From an uncultured Eubacteriales bacterium (lineage in GTDB: Bacteria; Bacillota; Clostridia; Christensenellales; Aristaeellaceae): a stretch of 64,000 nt of DNA. A program made the position numbers and the translations under genes. The notes below the pieces were generated by a model. The model searched no databases. It saw only the letters and a program-made list of their open reading frames with translations, and was not told the DNA's origin. The stretch spans positions 1 to 64,000 of the forward strand of contig CACZHW010000002.1 in assembly GCA_902781095.1 (NCBI GenBank), read 5' to 3'. Shown here in pieces: positions 1-7,383 of the stretch. Within the stretch, counting starts at the first letter, position 1. Every line of letters starts with the position of its first letter.

Positions 1-499
1 CGGTCCTATAGCTGCTCTCTGCGTTTCCCTTTACACCGGTAAGGGTTTGTGTATTCGTGTCCGTCCATGGAACGTTCACAGCAAGATATCCTGATTTATC
101 AGGGACAATAGGGTATATACGGTTAGCAGTTTCTGTCGCGGCTGCGCTGTCTCTAGAGAGTGCGGTCTCACTGCGAAGCTTTGCTTTAATCGTTCCGCTT
201 CCAGTAATTGTACCTCCAGATAATCCAGTTCCTGTGGAGACAGAGGTCACAGTGCCAGTGTTCGACGTCTTCGAGTTCCATGTATACTTCTCACCAGTTG
301 TGACAAGCGAAACGTCTGTACCACCGTTTACAGCGGATTTACTGCTGTAGGTCGTATCCGTGAACTTCGCCCCAGATGGAACGTCAGCATTGACTGTATG
401 CCCGTTAACTGTTGTGTGAGTGTGAGTCTTAAGGGCGAAAAGGTTTTTAAGCCCCTGAAAGAATCTCAGTAACCCATCCTTATCAAGGTAATGAGCCAT
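1..499 (-). CDS. Phage tail fibre-like protein, C-terminus beyond the window
   Basis: The reading frame opens with ATG at 499, preceded by AAGGAGG at good spacing, and stays open to the left edge (166 codons). It begins MAHYLDKDGL, then a basic/hydrophobic helix (LKNLFALK), then low-complexity Thr/Ser/Gly-rich sequence with TGTGLSGGTITGSGTIK and VPWTDTNTQT, all typical of trimeric phage tail fibres and collar-type proteins. The first ten residues match the start of the next gene upstream (MSKYLDKDGL), so the two are paralogues in tandem. It should be a receptor-facing virion protein, last in the visible tail operon. The family assignment rests on composition and motifs; the host-binding C-terminus is not in the window. 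Confidence 0.75.
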   Translation of the reverse strand, partial: MAHYLDKDGLLRFFQGLKNLFALKTHTHTTVNGHTVNADVPSGAKFTDTTYSSKSAVNGGTDVSLVTTGEKYTWNSKTSNTGTVTSVSTGTGLSGGTITGSGTIKAKLRSETALSRDSAAATETANRIYPIVPDKSGYLAVNVPWTDTNTQTLTGVKGNAESSYRT

Positions 500-513
500 T
501 AAAGCCCACCTCC

Positions 514-1872
514 TTACGCGGCCAGAATCGTGTCAATCTCTGCATTTGTAATGCTGTCAATGCTGAAGATCTCGCCGAGCGCATCCCATGCATCACCAGT
601 CCAAACGAAATTCATGCCAGTAGCGGTCACGTTATAGACGTCGCCAGCTGTATTGCCAGTAGAAGGCAGAGCACTTTCTGTTGCAACGCTTCCTTTGTGC
701 TTGTACATGTTGGTAATGTCGGTTTTAAGCGCGTAGGTTGAAGCAGCACCAAAGGCAGCCAGTTTAGAGTAATCAGCAGCACTCATTGCACCAGCTGCAC
801 TTGCCGAGGCAGCAGGAAGGCGAGCAGCAGGAACCGTACCAGAACCAAGATTAGAAGCATTGAGGCTTGTCAACCCAGAGCCGTTTCCTGCAAACGAGGT
901 GGCCGTCAGCTTGCCAGCCGTCGTATCGAGGTACACGCCTGTGTCAGCAACAGCAGACCGAGCTGTAGCAGTACTTGTTGGTGTGTCAGTCACGCCCAGC
1001 AGATAGGCTTTAGATGTTGTCGACAGAGTGACGTTAACCTTGGTATCTTCCACAGATGCAGCAACCCAAGTACCATCGCCACGGAGAAACTTCTCCTGAT
1101 CACCAGATGCTGGTGCAGGAACAGCGCCTGCCGTACCAGCAGCTGAAGAGGAAGCGCCGCCCATGGCCGGAAGCCGGGCTGCATCCAGTGTTCCACTGGT
1201 GATCTTGGAGGCGGAAAGATCAGGGATTCTGGCAGCATCAAATGTGCCGCTTGTGATTTTTGAAGCCGCCAGATTGGCGATCCTTCCTGCTGCAACTGTG
1301 CCGGACGAGATGTTAGAGCCATTCAGGCCAGTCAGCTCAGAGCCGTCGCCATCAAAGCTCGTGGCAGTCAGTTTCCCTGCGGTCGTATCCAGATACACAC
1401 CCGTATCAGACAGAGCTTCAACCGCCTGATTGCTGCTGGAGGGAGTAGTGCTTGTTCCAAGCAAATATGCTTTTGTCGTAGTGGCTAGCTTTACATTCAC
1501 CTTTGTGTCTGTATTTGTTGGCGTTGCCCAAGTGCCATCACCACGGAGGAAAGCGGTGTTATTCCCGGCTGCTGGTGCAGGAACCATACCCGCGCTGCCT
1601 GCACCGGAAGCGGACGCTCCACCCATTGCGTTCGCGCTCAGTACTTCACTTGAAATGCTGAGTCCATTGCCGACCTTAATGCCGCCCTTCGTGCTGGAGC
1701 TGGCTGTTGGTAGCGTATAATTCGAGAGCCCATCCAGCTTGTTTTTCAGAGTATCTGTGAAATCGTTTGTAGAGAGCCCTTTACCAGCCACAACGTCTAC
1801 TTTATTGGCCAGCAACGCTTTTATCTTTGACCACAAATAGATTAGGCCGTCTTTGTCCAGGTATTTGCTCAT
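514..1872 (-). CDS. Phage tail fibre protein with repeated beta-structured units
   Basis: 452 residues. The N-terminus (MSKYLDKDGLIYLWSKIKALL) is the same anchoring motif as in the neighbouring gene. The body consists of internal repeats: two copies of a unit carrying GAVPAPASGDQEKFLRGDGTW or a close variant, followed by TKVNVxLxTTxKAYLLG, a DTGVYLDTTAGKLTATSF stretch, and GSGLTxLNxSNLxSGTV. Between them lie short ITSGTxDAARxPxLSASK repeats. Such repeats are characteristic of phage fibres that form long triple beta-structures. The C-terminal 75 residues (from about 375) carry YKHKGSVATESALPSTGNTA and end in a short TNAEIDTILAA tail, also seen at the end of the upstream small protein (TNSEMEEMLQ). 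Its ATG overlaps the stop of that gene (ATGA), implying translational coupling. Likely a structural receptor-binding or fibre-shaft protein. Confidence 0.8.
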   Translation of the reverse strand: MSKYLDKDGLIYLWSKIKALLANKVDVVAGKGLSTNDFTDTLKNKLDGLSNYTLPTASSSTKGGIKVGNGLSISSEVLSANAMGGASASGAGSAGMVPAPAAGNNTAFLRGDGTWATPTNTDTKVNVKLATTTKAYLLGTSTTPSSSNQAVEALSDTGVYLDTTAGKLTATSFDGDGSELTGLNGSNISSGTVAAGRIANLAASKITSGTFDAARIPDLSASKITSGTLDAARLPAMGGASSSAAGTAGAVPAPASGDQEKFLRGDGTWVAASVEDTKVNVTLSTTSKAYLLGVTDTPTSTATARSAVADTGVYLDTTAGKLTATSFAGNGSGLTSLNASNLGSGTVPAARLPAASASAAGAMSAADYSKLAAFGAASTYALKTDITNMYKHKGSVATESALPSTGNTAGDVYNVTATGMNFVWTGDAWDALGEIFSIDSITNAEIDTILAA

Positions 1873-2111
1873 TGTAGCATTTCCTCCATTTCAGAGTTAG
1901 TGATCCGATCTACGGCAGTATAGATCTCAATGTCATCAGAGCCATCAAAGAGTGCTTGGCCTGAGATCTCGTTCGTTAGCCGAATATTTCTAGCGGTAGT
2001 CAGTCTATCCGCCATTAGCGCATGTCGCGGGGTTTGAGAGGCTGTCATATTCTTTATGACCTTCTGATTACCTGACACTTTTATGCTTATCAGCTTATAG
2101 TTTTCTGTCAT
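1869..2111 (-). CDS. Small phage tail-associated protein (80 aa)
   Basis: An 80-residue protein starting MTENYKLISIKVSGNQKVIKN at ATG 2111. GGAGGTGG lies just upstream, so I prefer this start over longer in-frame options that would bury the gene inside its neighbour. It overlaps the end of the upstream gene by 17 bases and shares a 4-base overlap with the downstream fibre gene. It contains HALMADRLTTARNIRLTNEI and SGQALFDGSDDIEIYTAV, a motif pair common in phage fibre N- or C-terminal domains (SGsa.FDGs.di.i), and ends TNSEMEEMLQ, like the C-terminus of the downstream fibre. It could be a detached fibre domain or an adaptor. No precise function is claimed. Confidence 0.65.
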   Translation of the reverse strand: MTENYKLISIKVSGNQKVIKNMTASQTPRHALMADRLTTARNIRLTNEISGQALFDGSDDIEIYTAVDRITNSEMEEMLQ

Positions 2112-2454
2112 TTCCAACCACCTCCTCAATAAAGAAAAGAGCAGGGGACAGGGGAGTAACGACTTCTCCATCTGCGTAGAAGATGCGTATATCCCACCAG
2201 TATTTTCCGAAAGGCAGATGGGTAGTATCTTCAACAGCGAGACTGATACGAGCGGTGTCTTCGGCAATCATCTCAGCGGGTTTCTCAATGATACAAGCAT
2301 TGCTGTGAGGGTCTTTCTTTACCGTAAAAAAGAGCTGATCATCTCCGACCGGCACGTCTCCTTCAAATTGAAACTCCAGGGTGAGCGTATCACCTCGCGT
2401 CAGGTGTATTTCATTCGTTGTTGGCTTGTAACTGAACATCTCTTCATCACCCAA
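2095..2454 (-). CDS. Baseplate-type protein with BppU N-terminal-like (Ig-like) domain
   Basis: 119 residues. The pattern LTRGDTLTLEF near the N-terminus, followed by VGDDQLFFTVKKD, then LPFGKYWWDIRIFYADGEVV and TPLSPALFFIEEVV, matches the beta-sandwich seen at the N-terminus of lactococcal-type baseplate upper proteins and in many small Firmicute phage tail proteins. Such domains attach side fibres to the baseplate. The first ATG (2454) lacks a clear ribosome-binding site and the second (2439, MFSYKPT) is equally possible. It sits in the tail operon between the SH3-domain gene and the small coupled gene. The fold assignment is inferred from the motif pattern. Confidence 0.65.
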   Translation of the reverse strand: MGDEEMFSYKPTTNEIHLTRGDTLTLEFQFEGDVPVGDDQLFFTVKKDPHSNACIIEKPAEMIAEDTARISLAVEDTTHLPFGKYWWDIRIFYADGEVVTPLSPALFFIEEVVGNDRKL

Positions 2455-2483
2455 AGCCGTAGTATAGTAGGCTAATCTTCAGA

Positions 2484-2807
2484 TTAAACAATTTTCCAGT
2501 CCCCTTTAAGAGTGATTATCAAGCCATCTACACGCATTAGAGTTGTCTCTGATTTGACGCTTCCAACGGGATCCGGGACAGTATTGACCTTTGCGAGGAA
2601 GGCGGCTTTCACATAGCCCTGATCGCCGTCCTCATCTATCAAGACCCACCCATTACTACACTCAAACATCACATCGACAGTAGCCCCGTTGGGCAGTCTA
2701 AAGACTATGCTATTTGACATGCTTGGGCCGCTTCGAACGTCCAATAGAGCGGAGTCAGTGTTGATTGTGGCCTTATAAAAAACACGGGTTCCTTCGGCTA
2801 TCTGCAA
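2484..2807 (-). CDS. Phage protein with bacterial SH3 domain
   Basis: 107 residues, starting at TTG 2807 with a GGGGGCGA stretch at proper distance upstream; no ATG start would keep the domain intact. Residues about 10-75 form a bacterial SH3 (SH3b) domain: ALLDVRSGPSMSNSIVFRLPNGATVDV, then NGWVLIDEDGDQGYVKAAFL, i.e. the usual 'LNVRSGPS...G..V.V......W..I......GYV...YL' series. SH3b domains bind cell-wall peptide or glycan, so a role in wall binding during adsorption is plausible. No lytic catalytic domain is attached. The last 25 residues carry no recognised motif. Confidence 0.7.
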   Translation of the reverse strand: MQIAEGTRVFYKATINTDSALLDVRSGPSMSNSIVFRLPNGATVDVMFECSNGWVLIDEDGDQGYVKAAFLAKVNTVPDPVGSVKSETTLMRVDGLIITLKGDWKIV

Positions 2808-2860
2808 GCGCTATCGCCCCCTTTTAATGAATAGATGAGGGAAGGGTTCCATCAGGATGA

Positions 2861-3313
2861 TTAAGCATTGTAAGTGACTTTGATCCTGCCACTGACGGTC
2901 ACAGGGGTGTTGTTCGTTATGTTTGCCATGGCGCTGGTCTTAGTGATGGTAACGCGAAAACAGTTCATGCCTGTTTTAGAGGCTGCAACGGTAAACCCAC
3001 TTGTCCCGACAAGTTCGGTATAGGAGGATAGATTATCAATGTAGCCTTTTACGCCTCTCATTACGACATTACACGAGTTTACGGTAATGCTGGAAATGTT
3101 GTTCAGGTAGGCTCCTTTTGTGTACATCGTAAATGCTACGATCTTACCGTCACCACTGATTTGTCCGCACCACTCCATAATAGAAGACCAGTTATCGGTA
3201 GCAGCAGCAGGCTTTTCAATACCAAGGTTAATTCTTGCTGCATTGGCGGATGTTCCACCTGTTCCACCGTGTGCAACGTCAATAATGTGATTTACAATCG
3301 TACTTGTAGCCAT
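2861..3313 (-). CDS. Phage tail fibre-type protein with GGTGG-NLG motif
   Basis: 150 residues from ATG 3313 (MATSTIVNHIIDVAHGGTGG). The frame stays open further upstream but would overlap the previous gene, so the internal ATG is chosen, though its ribosome-binding site is weak. HGGTGGTSANAARINLGI is the hallmark 'GGTGGT.A..AR.NLG' element of phage tail fibres. The remainder is beta-rich with WSSIMEWCGQISGDGKIVAF and repeated small-residue strands. It belongs to a set of three short fibre-like genes (2861-3990) in place of one long fibre. Exact function unknown. Confidence 0.65.
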   Translation of the reverse strand: MATSTIVNHIIDVAHGGTGGTSANAARINLGIEKPAAATDNWSSIMEWCGQISGDGKIVAFTMYTKGAYLNNISSITVNSCNVVMRGVKGYIDNLSSYTELVGTSGFTVAASKTGMNCFRVTITKTSAMANITNNTPVTVSGRIKVTYNA

Positions 3314-3332
3314 ATCACTATGGCACTGGGTA

Positions 3333-3668
3333 TTATTGCCAAGAGACGGTGATCGTCGGGTCTTGAACGAGGAAGTAGACACGAACAAGTGCAGCATTGA
3401 CCGTTGCATTCCGCACGTTAACGGTCTGCACCTTTCCCGCTGTGTCTGAAATTGGCACAATATGGGCGAATATCATATCCGTTTGAACAGTGCAAGTATA
3501 GAACATCTCAGATCCCCACCTAACCGCTTTGTTGAAGACAAAGCCCTTTCCCTGCGAGTAGTTCGCGCCCGTGTTCAACGCACCCCAAGCGGTACTCGGT
3601 GTGTATTCCAGATACCGCAGATACCACTTTGTACCCGGATCGTCTCTTGTGATAATGCTTGTTGCCAT
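3333..3668 (-). CDS. Hypothetical phage tail-region protein (111 aa)
   Basis: Starts MATSIITRDDPGTKWYLRY at ATG 3668; the upstream ribosome-binding site is poor. It has the same size class and a loosely similar layout to the next gene upstream (3694-3990). Both open with a short basic segment, then [RK]W...Y, a central aromatic strand region, and end in T-V-N-A-x-V-R-type strands. They may be diverged duplicates of a small beta-sandwich domain. The context is virion tail or fibre. No known family is recognised. Confidence 0.55.
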   Translation of the reverse strand: MATSIITRDDPGTKWYLRYLEYTPSTAWGALNTGANYSQGKGFVFNKAVRWGSEMFYTCTVQTDMIFAHIVPISDTAGKVQTVNVRNATVNAALVRVYFLVQDPTITVSWQ

Positions 3669-3693
3669 GCCGTTCTCGGCGTAGATTGACTGA

Positions 3694-3990
3694 TTAGGCT
3701 CTGTAAAGCACGCCGATAGTTGCTCGCGCGTGAGTAATGGTTTGAGTCGAAGACGTCGGATTTAAAACCGTAAAGCAAGCCCGATTATTCGCCGTCCACA
3801 AATTCGTTATAACCAGCTTCGGGTTTCCAGCATACATGGGAACCAAGCCAATAACGTCCCGGCCCGTCAAATCCCATGCGGTTGTTATGTCAACCGTTGA
3901 GCCAGCCGCAAGGGAAGTCGTGCCAGAGATTGTAGAGTAGGTGGTGTGCCATCTCGTCCTCGGCGATAGTGTAATCTTACTCACAGCCAT
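3694..3990 (-). CDS. Hypothetical phage tail-region protein (98 aa)
   Basis: Starts MAVSKITLSPRTRWHTTYST at ATG 3990, with GGAGGG seven bases upstream. The protein is rich in Thr/Ser and beta-prone (ISGTTSLAAGSTVDITTAWD, then ACFTVLNPTSSTQTITHARA, ending in IGVLYRA) with no membrane segment. The alternation suggests a small beta-sandwich. It is the first of three short genes between the 4152-4412 protein and the SH3 protein. Function unrecognised; placed in the tail module only by neighbours. Confidence 0.55.
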   Translation of the reverse strand: MAVSKITLSPRTRWHTTYSTISGTTSLAAGSTVDITTAWDLTGRDVIGLVPMYAGNPKLVITNLWTANNRACFTVLNPTSSTQTITHARATIGVLYRA

Positions 3991-4151
3991 CAGTCAGCCC
4001 TCCAATCATGGAGATCAGAGGGTTTACGCCTCAGACCTCCTTTCAGAAGCCTGATCGGAGAAGGTACGGTTAACCCAGTGCACTCCTCCTTTTGGCGAAT
4101 TTGAAATTTTTTCGTTGGGGGGGGGTAAAATCCTATCAATAACTAGATTTT
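3991..4151. other. Intergenic gap in the tail operon with a nine-G run
   Basis: 161 bases without a convincing gene. It contains a homopolymer of nine G at 4117-4125 (nine C on the transcribed strand) and two orphan AGGAGG-type stretches on the minus strand near 4038-4044 and 4084-4090. The second of these precedes a 19-codon GTG frame at too short a spacing to trust. It may be the relic of a small gene lost by frameshift at the homopolymer. Confidence 0.4.
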
Positions 4152-4412
4152 TCATTCTCCAACCTCCTCGGTGGGCTCCGTCTCTTCACTCTCTGTCCTG
4201 CGATCAAATACTCTGCCTTCAATCATAATCCCGTCGTCCCGGATCAGATATCCAGAGTGATAAGGAATGTCAGAGACAGCCGCGGCGGCCAAAATGGTGT
4301 AGTACTTGGCCAGTGCGGCGTTCAAGTTGGAGAAGTGATCGAACAAGAGACCTTTGCTTCCATCTGTTCGGACCTGGTTTTCAATTGTCGTGTAGAATGG
4401 CACTTTAAGCAA
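4152..4412 (-). CDS. Hypothetical phage protein (86 aa)
   Basis: Starts at TTG 4412 (MLKVPFYTTIENQVRTDGSK) with AAGGATG upstream; no ATG is available before the conserved-looking part. The core reads LNAALAKYYTILAAAAVSDI then YHSGYLIRDDGIMIEGRVFD, followed by a strongly acidic C-terminal tail (RRTESEETEPTEEVGE). The composition suggests a small soluble alpha-helical protein with a disordered end. It lies directly after the 298-residue tail protein, a position that in related tail operons often holds small accessory or chaperone-like proteins. No family recognised. Confidence 0.6.
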   Translation of the reverse strand: MLKVPFYTTIENQVRTDGSKGLLFDHFSNLNAALAKYYTILAAAAVSDIPYHSGYLIRDDGIMIEGRVFDRRTESEETEPTEEVGE

Positions 4413-4431
4413 AACAGATCATCCTTCTTTC

Positions 4432-5328
4432 TTAGGTTCCAGTAATAGAATTCTGAGGAACGAGTATTACCTTAAGGCTCGTTGTGCCGGATATGGATCC
4501 GGACACTGTGACCTTATTCGCTGTGTCGGTATTGATCGTCCAGTCGTTTTGCTGAGCGGCAGGCGTTCCCAGTACAGCTTGGACACATACCATGTCTGTA
4601 GTTACACCGGAAACGGTCTTTGTTACAGGAAGGCTGGAGATGGACCCCATATCCACGTAAAGGGCTTTATCTCCCTTGGACGACTTCAGGTTGTCTATCT
4701 GACGCTGCAGGTTTGTCGCAACATCACCGGAAAGTTCCACCTGGAGTTCTTCAAACCAGTCCTGAAACTGAGCAGCAAACTGCGTATACAGAGAGGAAAA
4801 ATCAGCATTGGTGACCATCCACTGAGAAAAACCGCAGACCGAGTTCTGTGCACGCTCGTCGGTAATGACCGCTGCCGTGATCGCTGTTACGCCAGCACTT
4901 ACTAAGACCTGGGCAAGGCTTATCTCCCAAATGTCGTCTATTGACCGTGTGAGTGACGGGGGAGAAGGGGATACCGCAGCAGTGCCGGGTTTGACTGCCA
5001 GACTTATAGTTCGGCCCAAAAGAGAAAGACGAACAACAATCCGGTCGATCCGCTTATAGCCAGTGGTACTTGGCGCTGTCGTTATCGGAAGCGTTTTTAC
5101 CGTTGTGTTTTCGTACATGCGCCCCTTAATAAAGGCGGCTCCGGTTGCCACATTGACGGTCATGCCCGCCTCCGAACTGGCTGACACCTTTAGAGCATTT
5201 GCATAGGCAGGCATAACACCGTCCGAGACAAGAGACGCCACCATGGCAGCCAGATCTGCGGAGCTATATCGTCTGTCGTATACACCGTCTTCCAGGACGG
5301 CATTAAAAAAGCGTGCAATTTCCGCCAT
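4432..5328 (-). CDS. Phage tail/baseplate structural protein
   Basis: 298 residues. The first 160 residues carry a pattern common in gut Firmicute phage baseplate proteins: FFNAVLEDGVYDRRYSSADL, ...ALKVSASSEAGMTVNVATGA, KRIDRIVVRLSLLGRTISL, ...DIWEISLAQVLVSAG, and VITDERAQNSVCG. Residues about 165-215 form an amphipathic helical linker (FAAQFQDWFEELQVEL) that could trimerise. The last ~75 residues resemble a small fibre tip. It is four bases downstream of the Gp37-like gene, consistent with sequential baseplate assembly genes. The family is recognised by pattern only; a specific name would be over-reach. Confidence 0.7.
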   Translation of the reverse strand: MAEIARFFNAVLEDGVYDRRYSSADLAAMVASLVSDGVMPAYANALKVSASSEAGMTVNVATGAAFIKGRMYENTTVKTLPITTAPSTTGYKRIDRIVVRLSLLGRTISLAVKPGTAAVSPSPPSLTRSIDDIWEISLAQVLVSAGVTAITAAVITDERAQNSVCGFSQWMVTNADFSSLYTQFAAQFQDWFEELQVELSGDVATNLQRQIDNLKSSKGDKALYVDMGSISSLPVTKTVSGVTTDMVCVQAVLGTPAAQQNDWTINTDTANKVTVSGSISGTTSLKVILVPQNSITGT

Positions 5329-5332
5329 AGCA

Positions 5333-6454
5333 TCAACTCCTTGTTTTAATGGCCGCCATGATTGCGCCCTTTAGCGTAGGTGTTCCATCGCCAAAGACGA
5401 CTGCGATCGTCAAACCAGTAGGGCTATACGTTTCAGTAATCTGCGTGATTGTCGCATCGACCTTGACGTTCCAGTTTGTGCAGATACAGGTGACGCGGTC
5501 ACCAATGTCGTAGTCAATCTTGTATTGGAGCGCAGATATCTGATTTGCTGTGCCCTCAAACGTTTGTTCCAGCTGATAAGACTTCTTGAGCTCATCCTTA
5601 CCGCGCTTCTGCAGTTTTGAGCGTACCTGCGCTTCGGTCAGCGTTATCGTTTCTTCTGGATTGTCGGGATTCGTTGACTCCAGCTGTATATCTGATGCAG
5701 ACACACCGACTTCAAAGCGCTCGAGACCAGAATAATTGTTGTTTACGACCTCAACGATTCCTTCGTCGCCACCCTGAACATAGGCTGTCGATTTGTAGTT
5801 CTCAACTGAGTACACGAAGTTTTGTGCACCGAGGGAACCGAATTCGACAGAGAAGATGCAGGGGATTGGTGCCGTCTCTGTCTTGTCTGTAGCCTCGACA
5901 AAGTCAAATGTGTGAATGCCGGTATCGGGATCGGTGTCAATTAGACAGCCCATGTCAGAATCTTCAAGCTGCTCCTCAATCAGGCCCTGCAACTCCGAAT
6001 ACGGTTCGGCACTGTAGTCTACAGCGGTTTGGCTGTAAGCGCTCCTGGAGCGGAGGACGACATTCGGTATCCTACGTGCAGCTACGCTGGAGGCGGTCAC
6101 ATTTTCACGGAAGAGCTTTTGGATAATCCCTTGAGGCGTGTATTTGTCTGAATCCAGCCCTGCGATGTTCACACGCTGCCCAGTCCAGGCAAACAAGGAT
6201 GTGGCCCGTATGCTTATGGTGTCCATGTTCGTGGAATTCTTCTCGAGCTTGCGGTAAACAATCTGCATTGCCTCCCGTCCGCCAAGCTGCATCACGATGT
6301 TTCCGACCCGAAGAAGCTCCTCGTTTTCTGCGCGAAAAGGCACCTGCAGATTACACTCGCCGGCGGTTCTGAAGCGCCGAATCCAGCTGCAGGAAATGAT
6401 GTCCTCGACAAAGCCTTGCCGGAGCATGGTGGGGGAGTAAACGACTATGATCAT
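5333..6454 (-). CDS. Siphovirus Gp37-like tail protein (baseplate hub type)
   Basis: 373 residues. The N-terminal region (YSPTMLRQGFVEDIISCSWI, RRFRTAGECNLQVPF, NEELLRVGNIVML-like) and the long middle domain with SELQGLIEEQLEDSDMGCLI match the Siphovirus ReqiPepy6 Gp37-like family. Members lie directly after the distal tail protein and occupy the place of the tail-associated hub/lysin. The C-terminal ~80 residues read ALQYKIDYDIGDRVTCICTNW followed by a beta-strand end, resembling the hub barrel where the fibre plugs in. Only two bases separate it from the Dit gene. No peptidase or lysozyme motif is visible, so any wall-degrading activity would need another protein. Confidence 0.8.
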   Translation of the reverse strand: MIIVVYSPTMLRQGFVEDIISCSWIRRFRTAGECNLQVPFRAENEELLRVGNIVMQLGGREAMQIVYRKLEKNSTNMDTISIRATSLFAWTGQRVNIAGLDSDKYTPQGIIQKLFRENVTASSVAARRIPNVVLRSRSAYSQTAVDYSAEPYSELQGLIEEQLEDSDMGCLIDTDPDTGIHTFDFVEATDKTETAPIPCIFSVEFGSLGAQNFVYSVENYKSTAYVQGGDEGIVEVVNNNYSGLERFEVGVSASDIQLESTNPDNPEETITLTEAQVRSKLQKRGKDELKKSYQLEQTFEGTANQISALQYKIDYDIGDRVTCICTNWNVKVDATITQITETYSPTGLTIAVVFGDGTPTLKGAIMAAIKTRS

Positions 6455-6456
6455 GC

Positions 6457-7374
6457 CTACACCCCCAGATACCGACTGGCAAACTCAATGTAGACATCCA
6501 GGCTGTAGGCACCGTCATCACTGGATACCTGAAAGAGATTGTCTCCGACAGACATCTGCAAGAATGTCGAGCCACTGTCGACATACCTGAAAATATTGGT
6601 TGTGTCATTGAGCAGCACTTTTTTCTCACCGTAGGTGGTATTCACAGTTATGGTGTCTCCTGCATTCAACGTCCAAAGGACTCTAAAATACTCTCCGGAT
6701 TCAACATTAAGGATTTTGGGATTGCGGACGGTTGACGAAGCAGAAAAGATGATGGTCATGCCGCCTTCCGCGTCGCCCTCGTTTTTGAGCGTGTAGATAG
6801 CGTTGGCCAGTCTTGCACCGAAGACGATAGGCCACTCCTGGTTTGCCTCTGGGCTCTCGTGATCGAGTTCCTCATCGTAGGCGGGAAGAGGGAACACCAA
6901 TGTGTCCTCCCAACCCGAAAGTGCGCTGCTTTCCGTCTCAGACTCGGCGTCGTACCAGTAAGGGTCAGGGCAAACGAGGTCGACAGTAAACTTCTTGTAG
7001 TAACGGTTTTCGCTTCCGTAGGTTGGCGCTTTTTCTGCATAGCAGCTTATCTTCCGGCTAATGTCGCCGAAGATGTAGGTAAGGGTCCCTTTGAACTTAG
7101 GGTTAAGTACGTGATTGAGCCTCCTGCGATAGCCTCCCTGAAGGCCAAAATCGCGGGTCTTAATAAAACCTTTTATGGTAATATCCCGGCTTTGGATGAC
7201 AGTCGACACCCATGTTGAACCGTCCTGGCCTATGGTACTCACCGTATTGATCTGAGCGCTGACGTCGCCAAGCCCGACTACGTCTGTTGCGATGTTGGAT
7301 GCATAAACTGAGAACGGTGAAAACTCAACGCTCTCACCGTTCTCGTTGGTATAGATTAGTCTTTGTGTTGGCAT
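6457..7374 (-). CDS. Phage distal tail protein (Dit, siphovirus tail component)
   Basis: 305 residues. Its place between tape measure and hub protein and the motifs fit the Dit family: an N-terminal beta domain with SVYASNIATDVVGLGDVSAQ, DGSTWVSTVIQSRDITIKGF, then YRRRLNHVLNPKFKGTLTYI, YYKKFTVDLVCPDPYWYD, and a galectin-like C-terminal half. In assembled tails Dit forms the ring linking tube to baseplate. ATG 7374 has GAGGTG upstream, and the gene ends three bases before the hub gene. Length is near the family norm of 250-320, so it appears intact. Confidence 0.85.
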   Translation of the reverse strand: MPTQRLIYTNENGESVEFSPFSVYASNIATDVVGLGDVSAQINTVSTIGQDGSTWVSTVIQSRDITIKGFIKTRDFGLQGGYRRRLNHVLNPKFKGTLTYIFGDISRKISCYAEKAPTYGSENRYYKKFTVDLVCPDPYWYDAESETESSALSGWEDTLVFPLPAYDEELDHESPEANQEWPIVFGARLANAIYTLKNEGDAEGGMTIIFSASSTVRNPKILNVESGEYFRVLWTLNAGDTITVNTTYGEKKVLLNDTTNIFRYVDSGSTFLQMSVGDNLFQVSSDDGAYSLDVYIEFASRYLGV

Positions 7375-7383
7375 GAATTCACC

